Below, piece by piece: positions 6,825-15,508 of a stretch of DNA of 64,000 bases. The position numbers were made by a program, and so were the translations under genes. The DNA is from an uncultured Planctomycetota bacterium. Its GTDB lineage: Bacteria > Planctomycetota > Brocadiia > CAIUPP01. Positions within the stretch are counted from its first letter, which is position 1; each line of letters starts with the position of its first letter. The DNA is taken from the NCBI GenBank assembly GCA_903901045.1, contig CAIUPP010000120.1, positions 1-64,000 of the forward strand, in the 5' to 3' direction. Under the pieces are notes generated by a model, which was given only the letters and a program-made list of their open reading frames with translations, searched no databases and had not been told where the DNA came from.

Positions 6825-7581
6825 TCAGCCAAGAGTCCAAGTCAACAGGTTGCGAAAGAACTCGGCGTACCACGCGCCCACCTCGATGAAATCCGCTCCC
6901 ATGCGCACGGTGAGTCGCTCGTCCCCCCAGTCGACGAACCCGCCGACCCAATGCGGCGCGACATCGGTGGCCAGACACGCCCGCCGCCCGGCTCCGCGCG
7001 GGCCGCGCTTCTTTTCCTCCACGACCAGCAACGGGAAGCGGCCTTCCGCCGTGAAGGCGGCCGGCCCCTCGGCGCAGTGGATGCGATAGCGTTCCCCCTC
7101 AAGAATCGCTGTGGCGGAGGGCCTCGCCTGAAATTCATTATAGCCGCCGATTCCGGGGGGGCGGTCGAACGGGAGCGCCGCCAGGATGGGAATGCTCCAG
7201 GCGCTTTCGCACCAGGATCAACTGCGGCCAGTTGCGCCGATCATCCCTGCTGGAGATGACCACCGGCAGCAATTCCGCCAGGGGGGTGGCGTCATAATCC
7301 CCGCCGAGTCCGTGATAGCTTTCCCATCCGCCCAGCATCAGCAGCCCCGCTCCGTCGCGGACGCGCTCGCACAGCCGCCTCATGCTGTCGGCGGGAATGC
7401 GCACGGAGGGGTAATCGCTGAGGATGTAGAGGCCCACACCTTCCGCAAAGGCCTCCTCCGGCGGGGGGGCCTCCGGCGGGACATGCAGGAAGGGAAGGCC
7501 GTAGTGGGTCATGATCCCGGCAAGATAGCTTGCCGGCCCGGGCAGGGGGCTGTCGCCCAGATAGGCAATGCGCGGCCTCAT
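6825..7581 (-). pseudogene. Glutamine-amidotransferase-like protein, single-base frameshift
   Basis: Two adjacent minus-strand frames make one protein of about 250 residues. The N-terminal part (from ATG 7581) reads RIAYLGDSPLPGPASYLAG and GLLMLGGWESYHGLGGDYD, typical of flavodoxin-like class I amidotransferase-like domains found beside sugar genes. In that frame the protein ends at 7138 in low-quality sequence after VRKRLEHS. Removing one base of the T run at 7191-7192 (plus-strand A) restores EHPILAALPFDRPPGIGGYN, the expected continuation, which then runs to the stop at 6825. No catalytic Cys-His pair is evident. The change is either a sequencing indel or a real mutation. It heads the PFK-SIS operon. 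Confidence 0.75.
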
Positions 7582-7820
7582 CGAGTCCCTTCTCCGAAAA
7601 CGCCTTCAGACTCCTGACCCGGGACTCCCCGGATCAGGGAGGGCTCGCGCGCATCGCAAGCCTTGAAGGAACCATTTTACCTTCCGCGGGCGATTCCGCA
7701 AGCCGGAATGGCATGGCTTCCCGCCGCTCTGCCTCTGCCCACCGCTTGATTCCTTCCCCCCGCTCTGTCAAAATCGCCCGCCAGGATACTTCCCTGCATT
7801 TCTTGGATGCTCGGCACCAC

Positions 7821-9095
7821 ATGGACAGCGATCCGGCCCTCAAGGAGCAGATCCGCCAAGCGCGCGGTAATTTCGTTGCCATGGCGGCGACGTACTCGCT
7901 GGGGGTCTTCAACGACAATTTCTTCAGGCAGGCGATTCTGCTGCTGGCGGCGGGTGCGGGGCTTCAGCGCATCCAGGGGTATGCCACGATCATCTTCGCC
8001 GCCCCCTTCATCCTCTTCGCGGCGTATGCGGGCTGGCTGGCGGACGAGCACTCCAAGCGCAACGTCACCATCGGCTCCAAAGTGCTGGAGCTTGCCGCCA
8101 TGATCTGCGGCGCGCTGGGAATCTGGCTGGGGAGCATCCCGCTGATGCTCGTGATGCTGGGGACCATGGCCACGCAGGCGACGATCTTCAGCCCCGCGCT
8201 GAACGGCTCCATCCCCGAACTCTACCCCGAGGCCTATGTCATCACCGCCAACGCCATCCTGAAAGTGGCTGTGACGGCCTCCATTCTGCTGGGGATTGCG
8301 ATCTCGGGGGTTGTGCTGGATCTGGACAGGAAATTCGCGCCGGTGTGGGGCGTCGCGGCGGGGCGGTTCGCCATCGGCGTTGGAGTGATTGCGATATCGC
8401 TGCTGGGGCTGCTCGCGAGCCTGGGGGTGCCGTACCGGCGCGCCGCCGCGCCGGGCAAGCCCTTCCCCTGGGCCGGGCCGTGGCGCACGATCAAGGACCT
8501 TTACGAGTTGCGCAAGGATTTCCTCCTGGCGCTGGTCATTTTCCTGAATCTGTACGTCTGGTTCGTGGGCACGCTGCTGACGCTGGTGGTCAACGCCCTG
8601 GGAGTGACCGAGCATCAATGGAGCAACACGCGCACGAGCCTGATGCTGGTCGCTGAACTCGGCGGCATCGCCGTGGGCGGGCTGATCGCCAGCCGCATCG
8701 CGAAGGGGGCGCGCTGGTACAAAGTGCTTGCGCCCGCGGGGGCGGTCATGTCGCTTTGCCTGCTCATGGTGCCGTTCGCTTCGAGCATCAGCCCGGCGGG
8801 AGCGCTCCCCTGGTATCTCGTCATGTTCGCGGGAGTCGGCATTGCGGGGGGCATCATCGTGATCCCCTGCGAGGCGTTCATCCAGGTCCGGCCGCGGCTG
8901 GAAGACAAGGGGACGATTATCGCCGCCGCGAACTGCGCCGCATTTATCGGCATTCTCCTCGCCGGACCCACGGCCAACCTGCTCATGGACACCCTTGCGA
9001 TGGCCCCCTCGCGCACTTTCTTTGTCACCGGCAGCCTCAGCCTAGCCGTCAGCTTACTGGCCTGGGCGCTGCTGACTTGGAAGGAGCCGGCATGA
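7821..9095 (+). CDS. LplT-like major facilitator superfamily transporter
   Basis: A 424-residue MFS protein with about twelve hydrophobic segments. The N-terminal SLGVFNDNFFRQAILLLA and the later ADEHSKRNV loop (MFS motif A position) resemble lysophospholipid transporter LplT and related two-domain MFS proteins. In E. coli, LplT flips lyso-phosphatidylethanolamine inward for re-acylation by Aas. Here the stop codon overlaps the start of a PlsC-ACP-AMP-ligase gene (ATGA), the same functional pairing. I chose ATG 7821 because the membrane region begins soon after it. An upstream in-frame start at 7530 would add sequence with no resemblance, and TTG 7803 is an alternative. Lysophospholipid transport is inferred from family and neighbour. 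Confidence 0.8.
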   Translation: MDSDPALKEQIRQARGNFVAMAATYSLGVFNDNFFRQAILLLAAGAGLQRIQGYATIIFAAPFILFAAYAGWLADEHSKRNVTIGSKVLELAAMICGALGIWLGSIPLMLVMLGTMATQATIFSPALNGSIPELYPEAYVITANAILKVAVTASILLGIAISGVVLDLDRKFAPVWGVAAGRFAIGVGVIAISLLGLLASLGVPYRRAAAPGKPFPWAGPWRTIKDLYELRKDFLLALVIFLNLYVWFVGTLLTLVVNALGVTEHQWSNTRTSLMLVAELGGIAVGGLIASRIAKGARWYKVLAPAGAVMSLCLLMVPFASSISPAGALPWYLVMFAGVGIAGGIIVIPCEAFIQVRPRLEDKGTIIAAANCAAFIGILLAGPTANLLMDTLAMAPSRTFFVTGSLSLAVSLLAWALLTWKEPA

Positions 9096-11722
9096 TCCTC
9101 GCGCTGGTTCGGGGATGGGTGCGCGCGACGCTCTGGCTGCGCTACCGGATTCGCGTCACCGGACTCGATAAGGTCGCCGCGCGAGGCCGGAGCGGAATCC
9201 TCTTCCTGCCGACGCACCCTGCGCTGATCGATCCGGTCATGCTCGCCACGCTGCTGGGCAAGCAGTTCGCGCCGCGATTCCTCGCCGACCGCGACCAAGT
9301 GGATCGCTTCCTCATTCGGAACATGGCGCGGCGCATGGGAGTGCGCACAATTCCCGACGCGTCGAAACTCGGCGGCAGGGCGCGCGAGGAGATTGACCGC
9401 GCGCTGGCGGAGTCGGCCGAAGGGTTGAAGCGCGGAGAGAACCTGCTGATCTATCCCGCCGGCCATATTCTGCACAGCCGGCTGGAGGAAGTGGGGGGGA
9501 ACAGCGGAGTGGAAAGCGTTCTCCGGGGCGCGCCGAACGCGCGCGTGGTGCTTGTCCGCACGCGCGGCCTGTGGGGGAGCGGGTTCGGGTGGGCTCAGGG
9601 CGCGCCCAACGTCGGGAAACTGCTCCGGCGCGGCTTCTTCTCGATCCTGGCGAACTTCCTCTTCTTCACGCCGCGGCGGCTGGTCACCATCGAGTTCGTC
9701 GAACCGGAGGATTTCCCGCGCGGCGTCGGGCGCGAGGTGCTGAACCCGTACCTGGAGCGTTTCTACAACGCCGATCCGCCCGGGAATACGTACGTCCCTT
9801 ATACGATCTGGGAACGCGGAGGCGTGCGGCAGTTGCCGGAGCCGCAGCGGCAGGGGATCGAGGGAGACGCCACGAAAGTCCCCCCGGCGACGCGCGCCAT
9901 GGTGATCGAGCATCTTCGCGAGGCCACCGGCGCGGCGACGATCCCCGACGAGGCACACCTCGCGAAGGATTTGGGGATGGACAGTCTGGCGCGCGCCGAC
10001 GTGGGGGTCTGGATTGAGCAGGAATTCGGCTTCCCGCTCTCCGACGGCGATGCACTGCAGACGGTGAAGGATGTTCTCCTGGCCGCCGTCGGTCAGGCGG
10101 TCTCGGCGGCACACGTCGACTTGAAGCCGGTTCCGCGCGGCTGGTTTGCGCTGCCGGAAGATGATTCGACTGTGTCCCTTCCCGAAGGGGCGCGGACCAT
10201 CGCCGAAGCGTTCCTGCGGCAGGCCGAACGCGCGCCGGGTCGCACGGTGATCGCCGATCAGACCAGCGGGGGACGCACGTATCGCGACCTTGTCACCGCC
10301 ATCCTTCTGCTCAAGCCGCGCATCGAAGCGCTGCCGGGCGAGCGCGTGGGAATCATGATGCCCGCCTCTGTGGCCGCCGATGTCCTCTACCTCGCCGTCC
10401 TGTTCGCGGGAAAGACCCCCGTCATGGTCAACTGGACCGTCGGCGTGCGCAATATGACCCATTCGCTCGACCTCGTCGGCGTGCAACGGGTCCTCACCGC
10501 CGAAGCGCTCCTGGTGCGTCTCCGCAGGCAGGGGGGCGACCTGGTGTCGCTGAGCGACCGCTTCGTGCGACTGGAGGAATTGGGACGCGGAATGGGGCGC
10601 TGGGAGAAGCTGCGGGCGGCCGCCGCGGCGCGGCTCTCCTGGGTGCCGCTGCGCCGCGCGCGCATCAGCGATACCGCCGCGATCCTGTTCACGAGCGGCT
10701 CGGAAAGCCTCCCCAAGGCGGTTCCGCTGAGCCATCGGAACGTCCTGTCGAACATCGCCGACGTCCTCAACGTCGTCACCATTCGCCGCAGCGACCGGAT
10801 GATCGGCTTCCTGCCGCCTTTCCACTCCTTCGGGCTGGCAGAGACGATGGTGCTGCCGCTGTGCCTGGGGATGCGCGTGGTGTACCACCCGAACCCGACC
10901 GACGCGCAGGTGATCGCTCGGCTCATCGAGGCGTACCGCGCGACGCTGCTGATCGGCACCCCCACGTTTCTGCACGGGATCGTCCGCGCCTCGCAGGAGA
11001 AGACGCTCTCCTCCCTGCGGCTCGCCGTCACCGGCGCGGAGAAATGCTCCGAGCGCGTTTACTCCGCCATTGTCGAGCGCTGCCCGCAGGCGGTCGTTCT
11101 GGAAGGATATGGCGTCACGGAATGCTCGCCGATCATCTCGGTCAACCCGGAGCGCAACCCGAGACCGTTCACAGTCGGCAAAGTGCTGCCGTCGCTGGAG
11201 TACGTGCGCCTGGCCCCGGAGAGCCGCGAGCGCGCGCCGAAGGAGATGCCGGGAATGCTCCTGGTGCGCGGGCCGAGCATCTTCGGCGGATACCTCGGAG
11301 ACGCGCCGTCGCCCTTCGTCGAATTCGAAGGGAAGAATTACTACCGCACCGGCGACCTGGTCACGGAGGACGCGGAGGGGGTGCTCACCTTTGCCGGGCG
11401 GCTCAAGCGTTTCATCAAGCTCGGCGGCGAGATGGTCAGCCTGCCCGCCATCGAGGCCGCGCTGGAGCCGCACTACGTCTCCGACGCCGACAAAGGTCCG
11501 GTGATCGCCGTCGAGGCGACCCCGGACGAGGAGCATCCGGAGATCGTCCTGTTCACCACGCTGGAGCTTGAACGCGAGGTGGTGAACCACCAGCTTCGCG
11601 ACGCCGGCCTCTCGCCGATATACAACATCCGGCGCGTCCAGCGCCTGCCCGAGATGCCGCTGCTGGGCACCGGCAAGACGGACTACCGCGCGTTGAAGGG
11701 AATGCTGGCGGGGAAGCCGTGA
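9092..11722 (+). CDS. PlsC acyltransferase - acyl carrier protein - AMP ligase fusion (Aas-like)
   Basis: An 876-residue three-part protein. Residues 1-230 are a PlsC-type acyltransferase with the HX4D motif His42-Asp47 (THPALIDP) and YPAGH at 121-125. Residues about 260-340 are an acyl carrier domain with phosphopantetheine Ser298 in LGMDSLA. Residues about 360-876 are an adenylate-forming ligase with TSGSES (534-539), YGVTECSP (673-680), YRTGD (751-755) and a C-terminal GTGKTDYRA containing the catalytic lysine. E. coli Aas has only the first and last domains and uses free ACP. Here ACP is built in, suggesting that fatty acid is activated, loaded on the internal carrier and passed to a lysophospholipid. 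It overlaps the transporter by 4 bases. Confidence 0.88.
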   Translation: MILALVRGWVRATLWLRYRIRVTGLDKVAARGRSGILFLPTHPALIDPVMLATLLGKQFAPRFLADRDQVDRFLIRNMARRMGVRTIPDASKLGGRAREEIDRALAESAEGLKRGENLLIYPAGHILHSRLEEVGGNSGVESVLRGAPNARVVLVRTRGLWGSGFGWAQGAPNVGKLLRRGFFSILANFLFFTPRRLVTIEFVEPEDFPRGVGREVLNPYLERFYNADPPGNTYVPYTIWERGGVRQLPEPQRQGIEGDATKVPPATRAMVIEHLREATGAATIPDEAHLAKDLGMDSLARADVGVWIEQEFGFPLSDGDALQTVKDVLLAAVGQAVSAAHVDLKPVPRGWFALPEDDSTVSLPEGARTIAEAFLRQAERAPGRTVIADQTSGGRTYRDLVTAILLLKPRIEALPGERVGIMMPASVAADVLYLAVLFAGKTPVMVNWTVGVRNMTHSLDLVGVQRVLTAEALLVRLRRQGGDLVSLSDRFVRLEELGRGMGRWEKLRAAAAARLSWVPLRRARISDTAAILFTSGSESLPKAVPLSHRNVLSNIADVLNVVTIRRSDRMIGFLPPFHSFGLAETMVLPLCLGMRVVYHPNPTDAQVIARLIEAYRATLLIGTPTFLHGIVRASQEKTLSSLRLAVTGAEKCSERVYSAIVERCPQAVVLEGYGVTECSPIISVNPERNPRPFTVGKVLPSLEYVRLAPESRERAPKEMPGMLLVRGPSIFGGYLGDAPSPFVEFEGKNYYRTGDLVTEDAEGVLTFAGRLKRFIKLGGEMVSLPAIEAALEPHYVSDADKGPVIAVEATPDEEHPEIVLFTTLELEREVVNHQLRDAGLSPIYNIRRVQRLPEMPLLGTGKTDYRALKGMLAGKP

Positions 11723-11773
11723 CAATGGGGTCGTTGCAGTATTCTATGGGTATATACGTGATGGCGGGGAAAG

Positions 11774-12289
11774 ATGAAGAACTTTGCTAATTTGCTTGCC
11801 GTGATTGCTCTGGCGCTGGGCCTTTCAGTTGTTGTCCTTGCGGCGTCAGGGCGTACGACGAAAGGGTCTCTTGTCGGGACTTGGGTCAAGGAACGGGTCC
11901 AAGTGGAGGACGGTTCCTATCCCGACGATGAACGCCTGGAACTTTCCGTGGTCTATCAGGCTGACGGACGATTCATGTGGAATGCGAAGAGAAAAAGCCT
12001 GCCGGTTGCGGGAGAGAAGCCCTCCGAAGAAGTGCGCTGGACCGATGAATCCGCGAGCGGGACGTATTCAGTCGAAGGCGCCATCATTACGTACAACTTC
12101 GACAAGCCTTCCCCCGAAGCACTGAAGCGCTTGCCTGAATTCTTTTCTTTCTGGCCGTCGAAGCGTCGGGGGCAACACGAATTCTGGTTCGAGGACGGAC
12201 GCCTGCATTTGAAGACTTCGATGACCTTCATTCACCTGAATCCGGAGAAGCCGAAGGATGTCGAACAACGGGATGGAGAGAAAAACTGA
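11774..12289 (+). CDS. Secreted protein of unknown function
   Basis: A 171-residue protein with a signal peptide (Lys-Asn followed by the hydrophobic LLAVIALALGLSVVVLA) and a mature part rich in beta-strand-like alternation. The segment LVGTWVKERVQVEDGSY, followed by FMWNAKRK and GTYSVEGAIITYNF, resembles the layout of small lipocalin-like extracytoplasmic proteins, but I do not recognise the family. No lipobox cysteine is present, so it would be periplasmic rather than a lipoprotein. It follows the Aas-like gene by 51 bases, and its stop codon shares a base with the start of the GDT1 family gene, so translational coupling is likely. Confidence 0.6.
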   Translation: MKNFANLLAVIALALGLSVVVLAASGRTTKGSLVGTWVKERVQVEDGSYPDDERLELSVVYQADGRFMWNAKRKSLPVAGEKPSEEVRWTDESASGTYSVEGAIITYNFDKPSPEALKRLPEFFSFWPSKRRGQHEFWFEDGRLHLKTSMTFIHLNPEKPKDVEQRDGEKN

Positions 12290-13020
12290 TGCTGACGGCC
12301 TTTGCGATTGCGGTCTTTGCGGTCTTCCTCGCGGAAATGGGGGATAAGACCCAGTTGCTGGCGGTGGCTTTCTCCACCCGGTACCGCTGGTACACCGTCC
12401 TCTGGGCGGTGGCCGTCGCCACGGCGCTCAATCACCTCCTCGCGGTCGTCGCGGGCAACATGATCACCAGCGTCATTCCGATCGACTGGATCAAGCTGCT
12501 GGCGGCGCTCTCATTCCTGCTGTTCGGACTCTGGACGCTTCACGACGACACCAGCCCGGACGCTGCGGACCGGGCCGGGGCAAGCCCCTTCTTCACCGTC
12601 GGCCTGGCCTTCTTCATCGCGGAGATGGGAGACAAGACGCAGATCATGACGCTGACGCTGGCGGCGGACCAGGCTGCCAAGGTCGGCGGGCACGGCCTCA
12701 TGGCCAAGGCGCAGCAGGTAATCCCGATCTGGTGCGGCACCACCGCCGGCATGATCCTGGCGGACGGCGTCGGCATTGTGGCGGGGGTGGTCCTGCATAA
12801 GCGCATCCCGACGCACGTGGTGAAGTGGATCGCCGCGGCGACGTTTGCCATCTTCGGATTGATCGGAATGCACGAAAGCCTCGATGCGGTGCTGCCGGAG
12901 GGGACCACCGTGCACCACCTCGTCCTGATTGCCCTGATACCGGTCATGGCGGCGCTGATGGTGCTGGTCGCTCGCCGAAGCGCGAGGAGGGCAGCGTGCG
13001 AGGAGAAGGCTGAGAGCTGA
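12289..13020 (+). CDS. GDT1/TMEM165 (UPF0016) family cation transporter
   Basis: A 243-residue integral membrane protein with six predicted helices in two homologous halves. Each half carries the family signature E-x-G-D-K-T: EMGDKT at residues 16-21 and again at 111-116. Family members transport Mn2+ or Ca2+, usually with proton exchange, across the inner membrane, and several bacterial ones export manganese. The length is typical. Its ATG overlaps the preceding secreted protein's stop by one base. No manganese riboswitch is visible upstream, and since it is embedded in a transcript with lipid genes, regulation by Mn cannot be read here. Confidence 0.85.
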   Translation: MLTAFAIAVFAVFLAEMGDKTQLLAVAFSTRYRWYTVLWAVAVATALNHLLAVVAGNMITSVIPIDWIKLLAALSFLLFGLWTLHDDTSPDAADRAGASPFFTVGLAFFIAEMGDKTQIMTLTLAADQAAKVGGHGLMAKAQQVIPIWCGTTAGMILADGVGIVAGVVLHKRIPTHVVKWIAAATFAIFGLIGMHESLDAVLPEGTTVHHLVLIALIPVMAALMVLVARRSARRAACEEKAES

Positions 13021-13509
13021 AAACGCCTTGCAGAAAAGGGTAGGGCTCTTTTTCGCGGCAGCCCGATGGCATAGGCTCGGCATTGAATTGGTAGTCATCG
13101 CGAGCCGTTCGACGTTGCTCACGGCCCTGAGTTCATCGAAGGGTGAGCGCCGCGGAGAACCATGTTGGCGCGCAGCAGGTCATCGGCGCGAACGTGGCGA
13201 TCTTCCTTTTTATCAACCCGTGCGAGGGCCGGGTAGTCCCTCCGCGCCAAGGAGGGGGGGAAGACCGGAAGATTGCCGCAGTCGGCGCGGTTGCCGGAGT
13301 GACCGCTCACCCTCCCGCGACGCGCCTCCCCCTTCGGCAAGCTCAGGGCCGTGAGCAACGTCGAACGGTTCGCAATGACGCCACAGGGAACGCTGCCGCA
13401 TGGTTCTTTGCCCCGGCATGATTTCTACGGAACAAGCTGAGAACCGAAAGAACGGCCGTGCATTCCCGCCCTGGTTGCCGTTCAATCGCGGCTCATCAAC
13501 GTTCAATCA
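13021..13509. repeat. Intergenic region with a dispersed inverted repeat
   Basis: This 489-base gap between convergent genes holds no credible gene. GCCGTTCGACGTTGCTCACG at about 13104-13123 recurs inverted at about 13352-13372 within larger arms (13094-13146 and 13322-13380). The arms share TCATnGCGAnCCGTTCG and ...CCCTGAG...CGAAGG. The interior includes a GAAGATTGCCGCAGTCGG fragment related to the repeats at 3523 and 4397. Such arms often give spurious ORFs on both strands. Confidence 0.65.
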
Positions 13510-15294
13510 TCACTTGCCGTTATCCGCTTCCCCCCAGTTGGCCAGGCAGATCATCCCGCGATGGCCGACGAGCTCGCGCGCGACGATCTTGATGTTCGGG
13601 GGCAACTGATCGACGAACACGGCCACCTGCTGCTCATCGCTGACGACGGCGATTTTTCCGCCGTGCGCAAAGGTCTTGTTCAGAAGCGCCAGCACCTGCG
13701 CATTGCGATCTTCCTTCTTGTGATCCCGAGGCTTCGCGGCCTGGCTGCTGTTCGAACGGTCGATCTCAAGAAGGGGAATGTCCAACATCCCCGTGTAAAG
13801 GTTGATCACTCCGGAATAGTCGTGGGCGAAGAGGTACTTTTCATCCGCCGCATTCAGGTAAGGAAGAATGCGCTGACCGAAGAGCTTGCTGGATTTCACC
13901 GGGTTGATCTTCGGCACAAAGACCAGGTCCATGACCAGTGAGAAGGTGAGAATGATCCCGATGGAAATGCCGATCAGCCAGCTCGATCGGGCGCGGCCGA
14001 TCGCCAGCCCCGCCAGACTGGCGGCCAGAATCAGGATGCCCAAGGGCAGCAGAATCCCGAGGCCGAAGGAGGCGGAAATCGCCAGCCCCCTCTCAAGCAT
14101 CTCGGGGTCGCCGCTCAAGGCCACCTTCAACAGAGAGTTCCCGATGATGGGGAAGAGAATGAACACGCAGCCGAGCAGTGCAAAAATGCCGTAGACCGCC
14201 GTCGCGAACCAGCGGTGAAGACGGGGCCAGGGGAAGCCGTTCTTGGCGGTCAGCATGAAGTACCGCGCGCACAACAGGCCCGCCGCCGGCATGAGCGGCA
14301 GCAGGTAGCGCTCGCGCTTGGCCGTGACCGCCGTGAAAAACGCCAGCGTGCAGAGGAACCAGAGCGACAGGAATGCGGCCTCGCGGTCCCCTTTTCTGCG
14401 CCAGTCCTGGATCGCCTGCACGAGCGCCAGTACGAAGACGAACGCCCAGGGGAGCAGATAGAAGGGGAGTTGCATGAAGTAGTAATGGGGCCCGTGCGCA
14501 TGGCTGACCACCCGGTTGACCGTGTACGAGCCGGTCTGGCCCAGAAGCGCCCGCTTGTATTCCGGCCCCCCCTGGCTCATGGCCGGGAGCAGCCATGAGC
14601 AGAAAATGACCGCCATCAGCGCCACGCCGGCCAGGTGCATCCAACCGCCGGATGAAACGCTCTTCCGGTTGAACAGCGCAAAAACCAGTATGAGGAGGCC
14701 CGGCAGCACGAAGCCCACCGGTCCCTTGGCCAGCATGGCCAAGCCGCAGAACGCGTAGAACGCCAGCCACCACAACCGCGAACGCGAGGCGCTGCCCGTC
14801 AGCGCACAGTACCCCGTCAGGATGGCCGCGGTCTCCAGGAACGTCAGCACGGGGTCGATCACCCCCGTCTTCATCAAGCCGAAGAAGAGCAGCGTGGTCG
14901 CTGTAATGAACGCCGCCAGCAGTCCCGCGCGCGCGCTGAATTTCCGCCGTCCGAACGCATAGATCATCAGCAGAGTGCCGATCATCGCCATCCCGGCGAC
15001 CGTCCGGCCCGAGAGATTACCGAGCCCCAGGTTGTACAGCCCCGCGGCCAGCCAGAAGAACATCGGCGGCTTGTCCGGGTAATAGATGTTGTCCAGATGA
15101 GGCACCACGTAATCGCCGCGCACCACCATCTCGCGGGCGACTTCCATGTACCGCGGTTCGTCCGGGTTCCACAGGTCGCGCGAGAAGAAGGAGGGGACGA
15201 TGATCAGCACCCCGAGAAGAATGATCAGGGCGATGTGGAGCGCCTTGTGGCGCCCCTGCGATTCGGGCAGGCACTCGTTTGATTCGGTCGGCAT
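13510..15294 (-). CDS. ArnT-like glycosyltransferase (GT39/GT83 superfamily)
   Basis: A 594-residue polytopic membrane protein with about twelve hydrophobic segments. The first periplasmic loop has the catalytic acidic motif DLWNPDEPRYMEVAREM (Asp45-Glu46) and KPPMFF at 75-80, as in ArnT and other GT-C enzymes that use polyprenyl-phosphate sugars. These proteins transfer a sugar onto lipid A, protein or another acceptor on the outer face of the inner membrane. The C-terminal soluble tail (residues about 500-594) is moderately long. It diverges from an LpxL-like acyltransferase, and both have promoters in the shared gap, so a role in outer-membrane glycolipid modification is likely. The acceptor is unknown. 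Confidence 0.85.
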   Translation of the reverse strand: MPTESNECLPESQGRHKALHIALIILLGVLIIVPSFFSRDLWNPDEPRYMEVAREMVVRGDYVVPHLDNIYYPDKPPMFFWLAAGLYNLGLGNLSGRTVAGMAMIGTLLMIYAFGRRKFSARAGLLAAFITATTLLFFGLMKTGVIDPVLTFLETAAILTGYCALTGSASRSRLWWLAFYAFCGLAMLAKGPVGFVLPGLLILVFALFNRKSVSSGGWMHLAGVALMAVIFCSWLLPAMSQGGPEYKRALLGQTGSYTVNRVVSHAHGPHYYFMQLPFYLLPWAFVFVLALVQAIQDWRRKGDREAAFLSLWFLCTLAFFTAVTAKRERYLLPLMPAAGLLCARYFMLTAKNGFPWPRLHRWFATAVYGIFALLGCVFILFPIIGNSLLKVALSGDPEMLERGLAISASFGLGILLPLGILILAASLAGLAIGRARSSWLIGISIGIILTFSLVMDLVFVPKINPVKSSKLFGQRILPYLNAADEKYLFAHDYSGVINLYTGMLDIPLLEIDRSNSSQAAKPRDHKKEDRNAQVLALLNKTFAHGGKIAVVSDEQQVAVFVDQLPPNIKIVARELVGHRGMICLANWGEADNGK

Positions 15295-15365
15295 TGGGGA
15301 ACTCTCCTGAGACAGTAAATCGGGCTTTCCCGGCTTCCACGACGATCAGTGAACCGAACCCCCGT

Positions 15366-15394
15366 ATCATAGGCCATCCGGCTGCCACGCGCAA
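15366..15394 (-). promoter_or_regulatory. Promoter for the ArnT-like gene
   Basis: On the minus strand TTGCGC (15394-15389) and TATGAT (15371-15366) are 17 bases apart, about 70 bases before ATG 15294. Confidence 0.55.
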
Positions 15395-15417
15395 CCATCG
15401 CGCCGGCGGGACTTCGC

Positions 15418-15446
15418 TTTGCAGAATCATTGGAAAACGCTAGAAT
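15418..15446 (+). promoter_or_regulatory. Promoter for the LpxL-like acyltransferase
   Basis: TTTGCA (15418-15423) and TAGAAT (15441-15446) are separated by 17 bases. ATG 15509 follows about 55 bases after the expected start. It diverges from the ArnT-like promoter. Confidence 0.6.
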
Positions 15447-15508
15447 ACGGCAACGATTTGGCGAGGGGCGTGTCGGCATTCCGCAGGTAAACAGCGAGTC
15501 CATATTCC

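Noticed and set aside
8615-11725. 1036-codon open frame antisense to the transporter and Aas-like genes
   Set aside because: It mirrors two strong genes in a GC-rich region, shows no domain or start signal, and is rich in Arg/His/Gly/Gln as expected for a shadow frame.
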